From the NCBI RefSeq assembly GCF_001522545.3, contig NC_031774.1:23407884-23471883 (forward strand): a DNA stretch of 64,000 nucleotides, in the 5' to 3' direction. Origin of the DNA: Parus major (taxonomy: Eukaryota; Chordata; Aves; Passeriformes; Paridae). Below are positions 11,308-21,738 of this stretch, one piece after another. The notes below the pieces were generated by a model. The model had not been told where the DNA came from. It saw only the letters and a program-made list of their open reading frames with translations, and did no database searches. Numbering within the stretch: the stretch's first letter is position 1; every line of letters starts with the position of its first letter. Both the position numbers and the translations under genes were made by a program.

Positions 11308-14263
11308 CAGGCTGTGACAGCAAATCTAAGATGTGGTGTAGGAATTGCATATCCGTAGAAACTATTACTGAAAAGTTAAATTTGGTGCAGTTAAGTATCC
11401 ACTCAAAGCCTGCTGAGATGAATCGCTTTGTCCCAAAAGGCTTTGGTGGTGATTCTCATCCCTGTGGGGACAATGGGGGTATAGTCCAGTGGCTGATGTG
11501 CTATGAGGAGATTGCTTCATGACCTTTTTCTCCTTGAACTGCAGCTTCTGGCATTCAGCTTCATTCCAGAAAAATATCCCTTTTCTGCTTTTAATGTCTT
11601 GCATCTCTGCACTCTTTCTCTCTCCATTGTCTAGAGGTGTCCTGTAACTTGGAGTCTGCTTCCTTTACCCCCTTGTTAATGATTGATGCAGACCTGAGTT
11701 AACAGAGCAAGTGTAGATGTTCCAGAACACTTCCAGAGCTGCTGATGTCTGACAGAAGAGAAGCCTGATCTCAATCAGAGAGTTGAGATTTCAATGCTGC
11801 TGAATAGAGGCAATTTATATCTTGTAGTAGTTTTAATAAAAAAATGTAAACCAAACAAAAACTACAATCCCTAATAACTCCTAATTTAGCAAGCTGGGAC
11901 AGAAGCATCTCTCAGGGTGAGCAGAGTTAATCTTCAACATTTGCAGGATTGACTGACAACCTGGAGGATGATAATGTGCGATTTATTTTTTTTTTCATGG
12001 TGAGCGGGGGAAGAGAGTAGAAATTGCAGTTTCTCTGCTAATTGTACTTTAGATGTCATTTGTGACAATTTCATATTGTCTAGACAGAGATAGTGGAGCA
12101 ATTGCTTCCATAGAGCCTAGTGTTAGCCTGTTATATATCTGGATAGCAAAAATGGGGGATGTGGGAGAGGAGGAGGTTGCTGTAACCTGCAGAAAGGATT
12201 CGGGAGTCAAGCACGATCTGCTGAAATGTTTCAAAAGGAGATGCAAGCAATATGCATTTCAGTTCTCTCTTTTCATGCTTCTGTGTTGGAAATTTAAATG
12301 TTTAGTGCAACAGAGCTACTTCTTTTCATCCATGGATTATGTTTGTCCTCCTTAGCAGAATTGCTCCCAACCTTACATTTACTGTGATATGATATTGGAC
12401 TACCTTTTACTTTGGGTTTACTGAAAACAAACAGTCTGTGTTTCTTTTGGAATTTTGAGTGCCAGAAGTTATGAGTGTGACACCTTAGATCTGTCAGAGT
12501 GCAGCATGACTTTCTTTAAGAGTATTTATCTGCACCTTCCTGAGGGACAGTAGGTTACATTACCAGTGACACAGATGAGACACTTTGATGATTTTAGCAA
12601 TGTATCTATTATTGAACACATTTGTCAGTACTAAATGCATTTTGATTTGTAACTTTGTATCTCAAGGGCTAAGTCTAGAATGACGTAGTTAAAAATGGAT
12701 TTTATTTGTGCTTAGTACTGTGCCTCAGTACAGATATTGTTATTCTCTGGAGCATGAGAGCACAGAGATGGTCTGGATCTCATGAGATTGCTTATTGCCT
12801 TGTTTTGAATTTTTTGCCTATTATGTGTATTTGTATCCCTCTGTTCATTGCTCTGTGGTCTGAGAGGTCACAGTTGTAGGATAATGAACATCTACTAATC
12901 AGACTTAAAATCAGCTCAAGCTTTTAGCAGTTACTGTTAATTGAATTAATTACCTTTGTCCACATGGTCTGAATGTGGCTCTAATATGTGGCCTGTGTGC
13001 CTCAGTGTGAGGTAGAGCAGGAGCTGGATTTGGTCTTGGCAGGCTTCAGAAGGTCTGCTGGAAAATCCATCTTAACTGAGGCCATTCAACTCAGTGCAAG
13101 CTCAGAGAGGGTTCTGGGGAATGGATCTAACAGAGTATTTGTAGTCCTGTTCCTTACAACCCAGTAACTTCTGGTCTTCCAAGGGAGCCCTTCTGGTGAA
13201 GGAGATGCTCCTGCTGCAGCAGCTTCTGTTGCTGCGTGGGATGGAGTTGCAGCCTGTTCAGGTAATGTCACAGGGCTGTTGAAGCCCAGAGGAAGTCTCT
13301 TTACCTGCACACTTGGCCATCCTGTGGCTCAGGTAACTGTTGGTTACTAAAGTAGCCTGTACCCATTCTCATCTGAAGGCCAAGTACCTGCTATACCAAG
13401 ACTCTTCAAATATTTATTTCAAGGATCTGTTGCAGTGTAGTGGGGAGAATTAGAGATTCCCAAAAGTGCTGTTCCCAAGCCAAGCAGAGGGTCTCCTGGC
13501 AGACCCACACCAAGTTACAGTGATGTGTGCCCTGCTTCTGCACCCTTGGGGTGTCCTCTGCTTAGTATAGATTTTCATTTCTTTCAGCATAGCTGCTAGA
13601 TGCTTTCTGAAGGTGATCCTTCAAAGTCAGTGATCATCTTAGGTGATTGCCAGTTTTCCCAAAGGTGAGAAGATGAATGCAAGTGAAGAATACCAGGAAA
13701 CTTCTTTCTAACAGGGTTTGCTAGGCAATGCAGAATGTACTGGTCATCTTCCCTTGTGGCTTTGATTTTACAGTGTCACTTAGTGGACAGATGCTGAAGG
13801 GCTGGGAGAGAAAGTGGGATGTGTTGTGGGGAGGCATCAAGACTTTTGATAGGGGTGAGTTTGATGATGATTTGTGTGTACATGTTATCAGAACACCATA
13901 AGCATTGCTCACATTAGGAGGAGGTTGCTTTTTCTAGGGTTGTGACCCTGCCAGAATCTACATGCTCTGGAAGCTCTTTCTCCATGACTAAGTCCAGTGA
14001 TCAGGCAGGATGTTCCAGTAGGGTGGCAGCCTTGGCATATCCAGGTTGCTTGCAAAATGCTGGTTTTGGAGCATCTTAAGAAAGTAGATTTCTCAAAAGC
14101 ATGTTGGTATTGCAGTGCCAGTAATCTAGTCTCTGAACTCTAGGCCAGTGGTTTAGAATGGACCAGCTGCCTGAGTAGATAGAATATCCCTTCTGCTAAT
14201 TTTAATCTGTCTATCTTTCCCCTAGAAGGAATTAAAGCACTTTATATGTGACACAAGTAATAG

Positions 14264-14308
14264 GTATACCTGTATACCTCACAGGTATGGGACTTCAGGT
14301 ATACCTTG
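14264..14308. repeat. Palindrome AGGTATACCT present twice, 35 bp apart
   Basis: The identical self-complementary 10-mer AGGTATACCT occurs at 14264-14273 and 14299-14308, with partial copies (GTATACCT, AGGTAT) between them. This looks like a small cluster of related words from local duplication, or a paired binding site. Confidence 0.7.
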
Positions 14309-15930
14309 TAAAGCTGTAGCACTATTCATTCTGAATTGGTTGCTTTTTGTACATATTGATATGTAGTTGGAGCAAAAGGAAGGGTTTGGTAAGACAGGAT
14401 TGAAGTATAATGACTTTTTGGGTAGCCAAGGGATTCATAATATCTAGCAGTATTGAATGTTAGAGCTTTTGACTCGGTAACCTAGGTACCAGGGGAATTA
14501 ATTAATCTCAAAGTTTAAGAGATTTAATAACTGTTCTTTAATAAGACAAATGGTTGTCAAACAACTTTGTGCTAGAAAGGACAGGATTTCTTGCCTTATG
14601 CATAGTCCCAGTGCTTTGTGGAAGTACTGAGTTTCTCAAGCTGTCACACACCTTTCCAACTGGGAAACTGAAGAAATCTCTCGCTGTTTTCTGTATTCTA
14701 AATCTATAATGTAAAATTGAAGTAAATTTTTTTTTCTCATTGCTGGAAGACAGTAAAATTTTTTCTTGAGATCCTGATGGATGGGCTGCTGCTAGGAAAA
14801 AAGATATCTCATTTGCAATTCTGCTGTATTTATGTGGCTAGAAATGGGAGGTTGGGTTGGATTTTATCTTCCTGTTCCTGTGTTGATACTTGCTGTCCTG
14901 CACTGCAAAGGCTAACAGATTATTTTGAGTGTGGGGCTAAGACTGAAAGATTCAAATCTTTCTCTATAGCTGTGTGTGTGAGTGAGTAGAACAAATGTGG
15001 TGTTGGACCACTTTGACTTTCATTAAGTTACAGACTGGAAAACAAAATTTGATGGGAGTTCTGAGGTAGACTTGAAAGGAAGCTCAGCAATCTTATAAAC
15101 TGGGAGAGTTGTTTCTTCCATTTTCTATACCTGCCCCAAATCATTTCTTTTATGTTAATCTAACAGCTGCAACAGGCCATGAGTCAATCTTTAAACAGTG
15201 CTGTCCTCTGGTTTATTACAGAAAGTAGACAGAGGTGCATGTAGAAGCCAGAGTGGGGGACATGTTCCTGCTATATACTTTTGATTCTGCTGCCTTCGTG
15301 ACTCAGTCTCACTTCTTATATATTCAAGCTGTCTGGCTGCATTTGCATACTTTTACTTCTTGAGTGAATACTTGGTATCTCTCCCTGGGGCTGATTACAA
15401 TACAGAAGAAAAGAACACTGATTTTTTTGTAGTTGAAAACCTCTCTTTCAGAGCCTTGAGACTAAGATTCAGGATCTTACTATGACTAGACACCAGTGGT
15501 GCCCTTAAAGTCCGCATGCTACTGTGTGTTCTTTGTCCCCTGCTCCCCGGCCCATTCCATGTGTAGCCACCTTTGAGTAGGTAAGAATCTGACAGATGGG
15601 CAGTGCAGTGGTAGTGTTTATGGACCTGGCATGTTGGGGTGGTTTGTCTCCAGAGAAGCAATATCTACATCTTTTCTTGGAACTTGGAAGCAGATATGGG
15701 ACCAGTCTTCTTCCTTACCTGAGGTGTCCTTTCTCCTGTGCAGTGACAATCTAAATCTTTGAATACCTGTGTGGTGAAAACACTTATGCCATCAGGGAGT
15801 GGTTCAGTGTGTTGCCGAATTCTCTGCACTAGTGATAGAAATAGTCTTAAGAGGTTTCAGAAAGTAGGTCATGTATAGAAGGGATTTTCCTGAATGATCT
15901 TTGACGTTGTAATTTGTTTTTCCTTTCTAG

Positions 15931-16017
15931 GAGGTTGCTGGAGTCTTCCCTCATTTCATTATCTCGCTATGATGGAGCAGGATCCCGGGAACATCCAATC
16001 TACCCAGATCCAGCCAG
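15931..16017 (+). CDS. AMBRA1: AMBRA1 exon A (87 nt; Beclin-1-binding region)
   Basis: This is an internal coding exon of AMBRA1, a scaffold that promotes autophagosome formation by binding Beclin-1/VPS34 and ULK1 partners and that serves as a CUL4-DDB1 substrate receptor (DCAF3) for cyclin D turnover. After one leading base (G) it encodes 28 residues, [20 protein letters not shown] followed by HPIYPDPA, and leaves two bases (AG). This matches vertebrate AMBRA1 as I know it. The 3' splice site is cctttctag and the donor is AG|gtaaga, both close to consensus. By family numbering it covers about residues 673-701, inside the region mapped as Beclin-1-binding (about 533-751). Length is divisible by three, so skipping keeps frame. 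Recognition is from protein similarity and the junctions are directly visible. Confidence 0.97.
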
Positions 16018-16499
16018 GTAAGATCTAAATGCAGTCTAAAGGCATTTAAGTTTTATATGTCTTCAGTATAACTCACTGAAACCTCTGGCAATGGTTCTAA
16101 AATTGGGCTTATCTCCTTCCTCATGACTTGCCATGGGAAAGAGAGCAAAACAAGTGAGCAGATGCTGTTAAGTCTGGGGGGAAATGAGGAAAACAGGAAG
16201 GAATTACTGTTGAAGTAAACACATAAGAATTCATGAAATCATTTGAGATGGAGAACACTAGGTGGCAAACAGGTCCAACAGTAAATGAGCTATATCAATA
16301 TATTAAAGATCTCTTTTGAAGAAAAATGAATTAAAAACAAATAGTCTATTCAGGAGAAGGAACAAATGCAGTAAAGGCAATTAGGAGCTGGTGTGAGCAG
16401 ACAACATGCTTGGAAGCATGAATTGTCTCCATAAATGTATCTGTGCAAGAGAGAGCATAACCAGAAGGTTATGTATACTTAACTAAGAACAAAATACTG

Positions 16500-17115
16500 A
16501 CAATTATTTTTGAAGAGTCATGAATCATTGACATTAGACATAGAAACACCTGTAGTGCTGCTTAATCTTCAAAAGAGGTGGGAGTGTTTCAGAGGACTAG
16601 AAAAAGCAAATGTGGCAGTTATCAAAAATGGAAAGAAATGATCTTTGCAATTTCTATTTAGTGTATTAAGAAAGCAACAGATGGGATAATGTGACCCAAA
16701 GACTCTGTCAGAAGAAATGATAGAATCGTGAACAGCAAGCAGCTTTGGAAACTTTCAAAGAATAAATCATGACAAATAAGCTTTCTTTAGATGGGTTTAG
16801 GAAAGCTATGAATGAGGAAATTCAGTAAGTGTAAAATATATCTGATTTAGCCTTTTGGGGAACCTCTTGCATAGCTGTGTGAATTGAAGGCTACTAGGAT
16901 TTGTCATAAAGAAGAGTACAGGAATATCACTGAAAGTTAAATCTTGAGTTACTGAAGGATATTTGTTGTTTTGTGAGGTTGGGGGGGTTATCTTGTTTTC
17001 TTCATCAATAAACACAAAATCTGCATTTTTATACAGATGATACTCTTAAGTACAAGTTATGAAATAAAAGAGGTGTTGCAAACTGGCTAGATGGTGTAAT
17101 TGTGTTGGTAAACAA
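16500..17115 (+). mobile_element. Decayed CR1-like LINE relic (reverse-transcriptase region), sense
   Basis: Several stretches resemble avian CR1 ORF2 in sense orientation and in the expected order. They are a segment near 16595 (GAGGACTAGAAAAAGCAAATG type), an AAATCATGACAAATAAGCTT block at 16765, a block at 16835 corresponding to the reverse-transcriptase Leu-Asp-Phe-Ser-Lys-Ala-Phe motif but with frame damage, and an AACTGGCTAGATGG block at 17080. Frameshifts and stops are frequent, so it is an old inactive copy. The boundaries are approximate. Family assignment (CR1 versus another CR1-group LINE) would need a consensus alignment. Confidence 0.5.
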
Positions 17116-19877
17116 CTCCTTGTTAACTGTCTCTGTAGATAAAGCCTTGTAGAGGTGAAATCTTATATTTTACTTCTTTCCATTTATCGTGAAGAATGTT
17201 GCCTTGTAAAGATAATTCAGAGGCTTAGGACTGATGTAAACAAAACTGTAGTGAAGTGAAAGTAAAGTGAAGTGTGCTGCCTAGATATGTAAGATCCTTG
17301 GGAAACCAGCCTAGGTGGCTGCTGAAAGTCTTGGCCAAGTGCATGTCAGAAATGCTGATAAATGTAAAAGCTTCTAAATGGCAGCTGGATAAATGGCAGG
17401 TAAAAGGATTGATTTACCTGGAAAGATAAAAATTGTATTCTACAAATGTTAATTTAAAGCTATTATTACATTCAAGTTAATTTTTGAGTGCTAAAAGCTG
17501 CTATATTGCTGGAAGTGCGACATTCGGTGTTTCTGAAATGCCTTGTCCAAAGCAGGCAAATTGATAGAGCAGGGATTTTAAGAACTGATTCTAGCTCTCT
17601 GGGAGCTGCCTTTCAAAAAAGGAAAGGAGTGCCTGCCTAGGTATCTGAATTTTTTTTTCCCTTTCTTGTCAGATACCTGCTATGATGAAGCTCAGTAAAA
17701 TGTAAGAAAAAGGATCAATGCCTGAGACATTTTCTAGCATAAGGGGCATGGTCAAAAATATTTTTCTACTTGAAGCCATTTTAGAACTGATACAGTGCTC
17801 TTCATGTGACAGTTCAAGTGGTTTTAGGTTGTGGTAGAAGCTATAGTAGCTTGAGTTTATAAGGAGCTTTGGAAGAAAAGTCCATTTTTGGAACTCTTCT
17901 AAGAGGGTTAATTTGTTCCAGTAAATATCACTGTCCTTTGCAGAGGATGAGACTCATAGAGGTGTGATCAGTACCAGCTGGAAGTTTGAGTGGGATAGAA
18001 TTAGAGTCTTCCTCCATAAACCTTACTGGTGTTCTGGGCTAGTAGGATATTTTTAACTGTCCCTTTAACTAGTTAGAAATTTGAAAAGTGATTAAAGGGA
18101 GTGTTACTGCATTTTGAAGGGATTTTTGTAGCATCACAAGTTCCAAATGTAAGCTTATGTCTTTGAGAAGTTAAATAACAAGGTGGGAAAGTGAAACAAA
18201 GGTGAAATAAACACATCTATATCTATTAATAAACATCTATATATGTCTCTGTGTGTTTATATTAAATATGTATACCTCCTTAAGACCAAGCTGTCTCCAC
18301 TGTACTCTTTTTTTAAAGAGTACATAAACCATGATCTGAAAAATTTATTTTTGAGAGTGTGTGTATGTGTTAGTTTTGTTTCTGCATTTACTGTCTGTAA
18401 TGGTGCTATATTTGAATAACCTAGGTCAGCAGTGAGGCGGGGAGAATATTTTTTCAAGTTCCCTCAGATTTAGAATGAATATTTTGATGTAGATTGCAGC
18501 AGTATTTCTCAGTGGCCTTGCTGAACTTCACTAAGGTCAGCTTGGCTGTTCTGTCATTCTCCACAGTTTCCATAAGTACTGGGCTCAGAAAATAATCTGC
18601 AGAAGAATCAAATTAAGCTGTCATCAAAGAACACCTATAGTAAAGTTTTCTTAAAAAATAGAAATACTCAATAAGAATTATAAGACTACATATATAAAGC
18701 ATCACAGGGTGTTTGATGGATATATCTCCAGAAAAAAATCTTAAGTAGCTAGAAAGCATTTTATCTCTTACACCTTTCTCAGTGTATCAGAATTAAGCTT
18801 CTTGTGTTGTCTTTGGAGATCTTTTTCACAGTCTATTCAGTGTACACATCACGTGTCAGGAAGCTGAATCTGGCATCTTGTTATCGGGTATGGTCACTCT
18901 TTATTGCTGCTCTTTCTCCTAACAAGCATTGCCATGTTTTTTTCTTCTGGTGTGCTGCATAACTTAGAAGATTGCTAAACTCATTCTTCATATTCTTCTG
19001 TAGAATTCTCCCTTGGTGTGATATTAAGAAAAAGACAAGTTTCAGTGGTTGCACTGCTGGACTGCTGAGACTACTGTTCATGTTTTCCAATGTTTGCCTT
19101 GTTTCCATGTTCGTTTTTTTTTTCTGTCTGTATATATTACACTGTAGATTTATTTTTAGGCACGCACAAAGGTTTTGGCTTATGGAAAAGCCCAGAGAAG
19201 AGAACAACTCCTCATTTATGAATGTGCATCTGTAATGACTTGCTTTTTTGTATTTGGCCTAATAAGTCTTATGGGGAGTAGAGACAAGTGATGTGTTTGT
19301 CCAGCAAAGCCTTCTTCTTTAAGTAAGCATGAACAAGTTTAACTCATTAAACAGTGCATAAAAGATTCAGGAGGAATCATGCTGAGTGTGTTGTTCCTCT
19401 TATCCTTTTGATGCTTATTGGCTTAAGTTTTTACACCCCTGAGCCTGTAGTCTGTCTCCTAAACTTGTCCTCCCCCCGAGTTAGAATTCAAGTATAACCA
19501 AGTAAGGCTAATGAAATGATAAATCAAGCATCTGAGGTGTCTGGATTTTAACACTGAGTAAGTGTGTCAGATAAAACATATGTGAGGAGCTGTGGATATA
19601 TACAGGGTAGGAAAAGAGAGTATGTGTTTACCTGTCTCAAGAGAGTAATACTGGTGTGTGATAGCTGATGCAAGCAAATGCTAGGTTATGCATGAGAGAG
19701 AATTAAGAGTTAATTACAGAGGAAAAATTTCCTTTCAGGTGGGATGGAAGGCTTTTAAAGCTCCAGTTAACATATACCAAGTGGATCTGATGAAATTGCC
19801 ACTGTATAAAATTCCTACCATTTAGATTACAAAGTAGTTAAAGATGTGAAACCTTTTTTTCTCCTGCTCGATATTCC

Positions 19878-19898
19878 ATGGTACTCCCTAAGTACCAT
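19878..19898. repeat. Inverted repeat ATGGTACT-5nt-AGTACCAT
   Basis: Perfect 8-bp arms with a CCCTA spacer, 440 bases upstream of exon B. No known role. Confidence 0.7.
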
Positions 19899-20335
19899 CA
19901 AATCAACAGCACCTTCCTTCTTTGTTTATTTGAACAATGCTGCTGTTTGGCATTGCAGGCAGAGTTCACGTTGGAACTGGGCTTGGTTCTTAGAAGTGAT
20001 GCTTGCTGAGCTTACTTGAGTGAATTGGTAATAAATCAATCAGTGAGCTCTAGAGAGTCCTGAGAAGCAAATTTCTCTGTTCTGTGGATGAGCTTTCTGT
20101 CTGTAGGTGCTGTGTGATGCTTCTGTTTGCAAAGGGGATCATGTGGGAGTATAGCATATAAAGGGAAAATTACCTTTCCTTGCTTTCTTTATTTACTCTA
20201 TCTTACGGATAAAATGCAAACAGTCCATCTTTTGCTAAGCTGTTACTGCCCTGGCACTTGGAGTTCAAAAGGAAAAGTAGGACTGGCTGTCCTATACTTA
20301 TGTAATGAATATTTTTGTATCTTTTTCTTGCTCAG

Positions 20336-20518
20336 GTTGTCTCCTGCTGCATATTATGCTCAGAGAATGATTCAGTATCTTTCCCGGAGGGACAGTATTC
20401 GACAACGCTCTATGCGATATCAGCAAAACCGTCTCCGCTCTTCCTCCTCCTCTGCTTCCACTTCAGAGAATTCAAACCCATCTGTGGAGGGAAATGATCT
20501 GGAATTTGAAGACTTTGA
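20336..20518 (+). CDS. AMBRA1: AMBRA1 exon B (183 nt)
   Basis: An internal AMBRA1 coding exon. The first base (G) completes the Arg codon split with exon A. It then encodes 60 residues starting [20 protein letters not shown] and ending in an acidic [11 protein letters not shown] stretch, and leaves GA to be completed by exon C. The 5' half is a conserved Arg-rich, helix-prone segment. The 3' half has a Ser-rich run ([16 protein letters not shown]) that differs from the mammalian serine tract as I remember it and is probably disordered. The acceptor is tttttcttgctcag and the donor GA|gtaagt. With exon A it forms a 270-nt, 90-codon block that matches the block absent from a shorter human isoform (residues 673-762 by family numbering). 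The exon alone is also divisible by three. Confidence 0.97.
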
Positions 20519-21702
20519 GTAAGTGTGTTCTGCCTAGCCCTCTTGCTTTCATCTGTTGTCAGCACAGGACTGTTTTCTGGTTCCCTACTGTTCATCATTC
20601 AAAGACACCTTAGGTTACTTGTAGGAACAGGTTAAGTAATTAAATTAATAATTAGAGTATTGATTGCTAGAAATTGATTTTGTCATTTCTGTTATGAAAA
20701 CTAAGGATGTTGTAGGCTACCTTCAACACATTAGGGTATGTCAGCCACATTTAGAAGACTGGTTAAATAAGGAAAATGAGAATCTTTTTCTCCAATGGAA
20801 CAGATAGGGAACCAAGAGTTTACTAGAGTTGTCAAATCTTGAGACAGAGCAAGAGTCACTAAGAGGCTTTGCAAGACTTAGTTCTTTGGTCTAAGGCTAA
20901 AGGAAACAAAGATGTCTTGTTGCTTTTTCTTGCTCTATCTCCGTAGCTCTGTCAAATTAGCTGACATTTCTGGGATTGGTTTGGTTTGGGATTTTGGATT
21001 TTTTAAAAATGTGGTGACCGTGAATCTGTGTTAAGGCTTAGTTTCCTGTAAGGAGATAAAAAGGCCTCTTGTGTCAAAGGGATGGATCTACATCCAAACC
21101 TTAGAAGAATATTCCTGTTAGCCACTGTATTTCCTTCTGAGTGGTTCTGCTGACAAAGTTTTAAAGTCTGCTCTCCAGCATCTGCTTTTGGACTTCCAAT
21201 GATACCCAGCGTAATTCCAGCAAAAAAAAATTGCAGACCCTTTCTAATAAATGGGAGAGGGTAGTAATATATTCTTTAGATTGCATGTAGACCAAAAAGT
21301 CAGGAATTTAGATAAAAATCCAGTTTAGCGTCAAAGACAATATAACCTTTCTAGCCTATCTTCCATAATTTCCTTTCAAATATGGGATTTTCTCTGAGCA
21401 GCCTTTAGTATTTCACTGAATTTCCCCCATTTGTGTATATGACATTTAAAACACAGGATAATTCTGAGCATGGTTGTAGAAGTAGTCTATGGTAATAGTG
21501 TAGTAGGGAGGTATGTTTGATGGGAGCTGTGAACTCTTCGAAAAATATGGGTTATTATTATGCAGCTGCCAACAAAGGATGCTGTCAACTTCCCTACTAT
21601 TTTAATTTGCACATTCTCTTGCTGCAGTGGCAGCACTTGAGATGACATATTGTTAAAACTCTGTGTCCTTTGTGTCAGGGTGAAGTTCCTTTATGAAGGA
21701 CA

Positions 21703-21738
21703 CTAGTCACACTAGTGACTAGCTGTAGTGACTAGCTA
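21703..21738. repeat. Overlapping inverted and tandem repeat (CTAGTCAC / TAGTGACTAGCT)
   Basis: CTAGTCAC (21703-21710) is the exact reverse complement of GTGACTAG (21715-21722), with a 4-nt spacer. The right arm is part of a 13-nt unit TAGTGACTAGCTG/A present twice in tandem (21713-21725 and 21726-21738). This looks like local slippage combined with inverted templating. Confidence 0.85.

Larger units (their letters stand above)
1..15930 (+). other. AMBRA1: AMBRA1 intron upstream of exon A (5' part outside window)
   Basis: This is the 3' part of a long AMBRA1 intron. It ends in a pyrimidine-rich 3' splice site (tttttcctttctag) directly before exon A. In the family the preceding exon is a large one encoding the serine/proline-rich middle region. 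I found no trace of it here, so the intron is longer than 15.9 kb. Contents: a poly-T run at 70-86, a SINE at 1098-1235, T/G-rich tracts near 4490-4545 and 6925-7132, and several short inverted repeats listed separately. The remainder is unremarkable A/T-rich single-copy-looking sequence with scattered short open frames on both strands, none with splice-site or homology support. Intron status is inferred from the recognised exon downstream. Confidence 0.85.
16018..20335 (+). other. AMBRA1: AMBRA1 intron A-B (4318 nt)
   Basis: Bounded by donor gtaaga and acceptor ttgctcag. It contains a decayed CR1-like LINE relic at about 16500-17115. It also has an A/T-rich stretch around 18190-18250 with a near-duplicate TAAACA..TCTATAT motif, and an inverted repeat at 19878-19898. 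The rest shows no recognisable gene or repeat. A short purine word cluster (GTGAAGTGAAAG type) at 17253-17275 is interferon-element-like only by chance resemblance. Confidence 0.9.

Noticed and set aside
20127..20335. Upstream extension of the exon B reading frame to a start codon
   Set aside because: The frame runs through the intronic polypyrimidine tract. The ttgctcag acceptor and the split Arg codon show that the exon starts at 20336.
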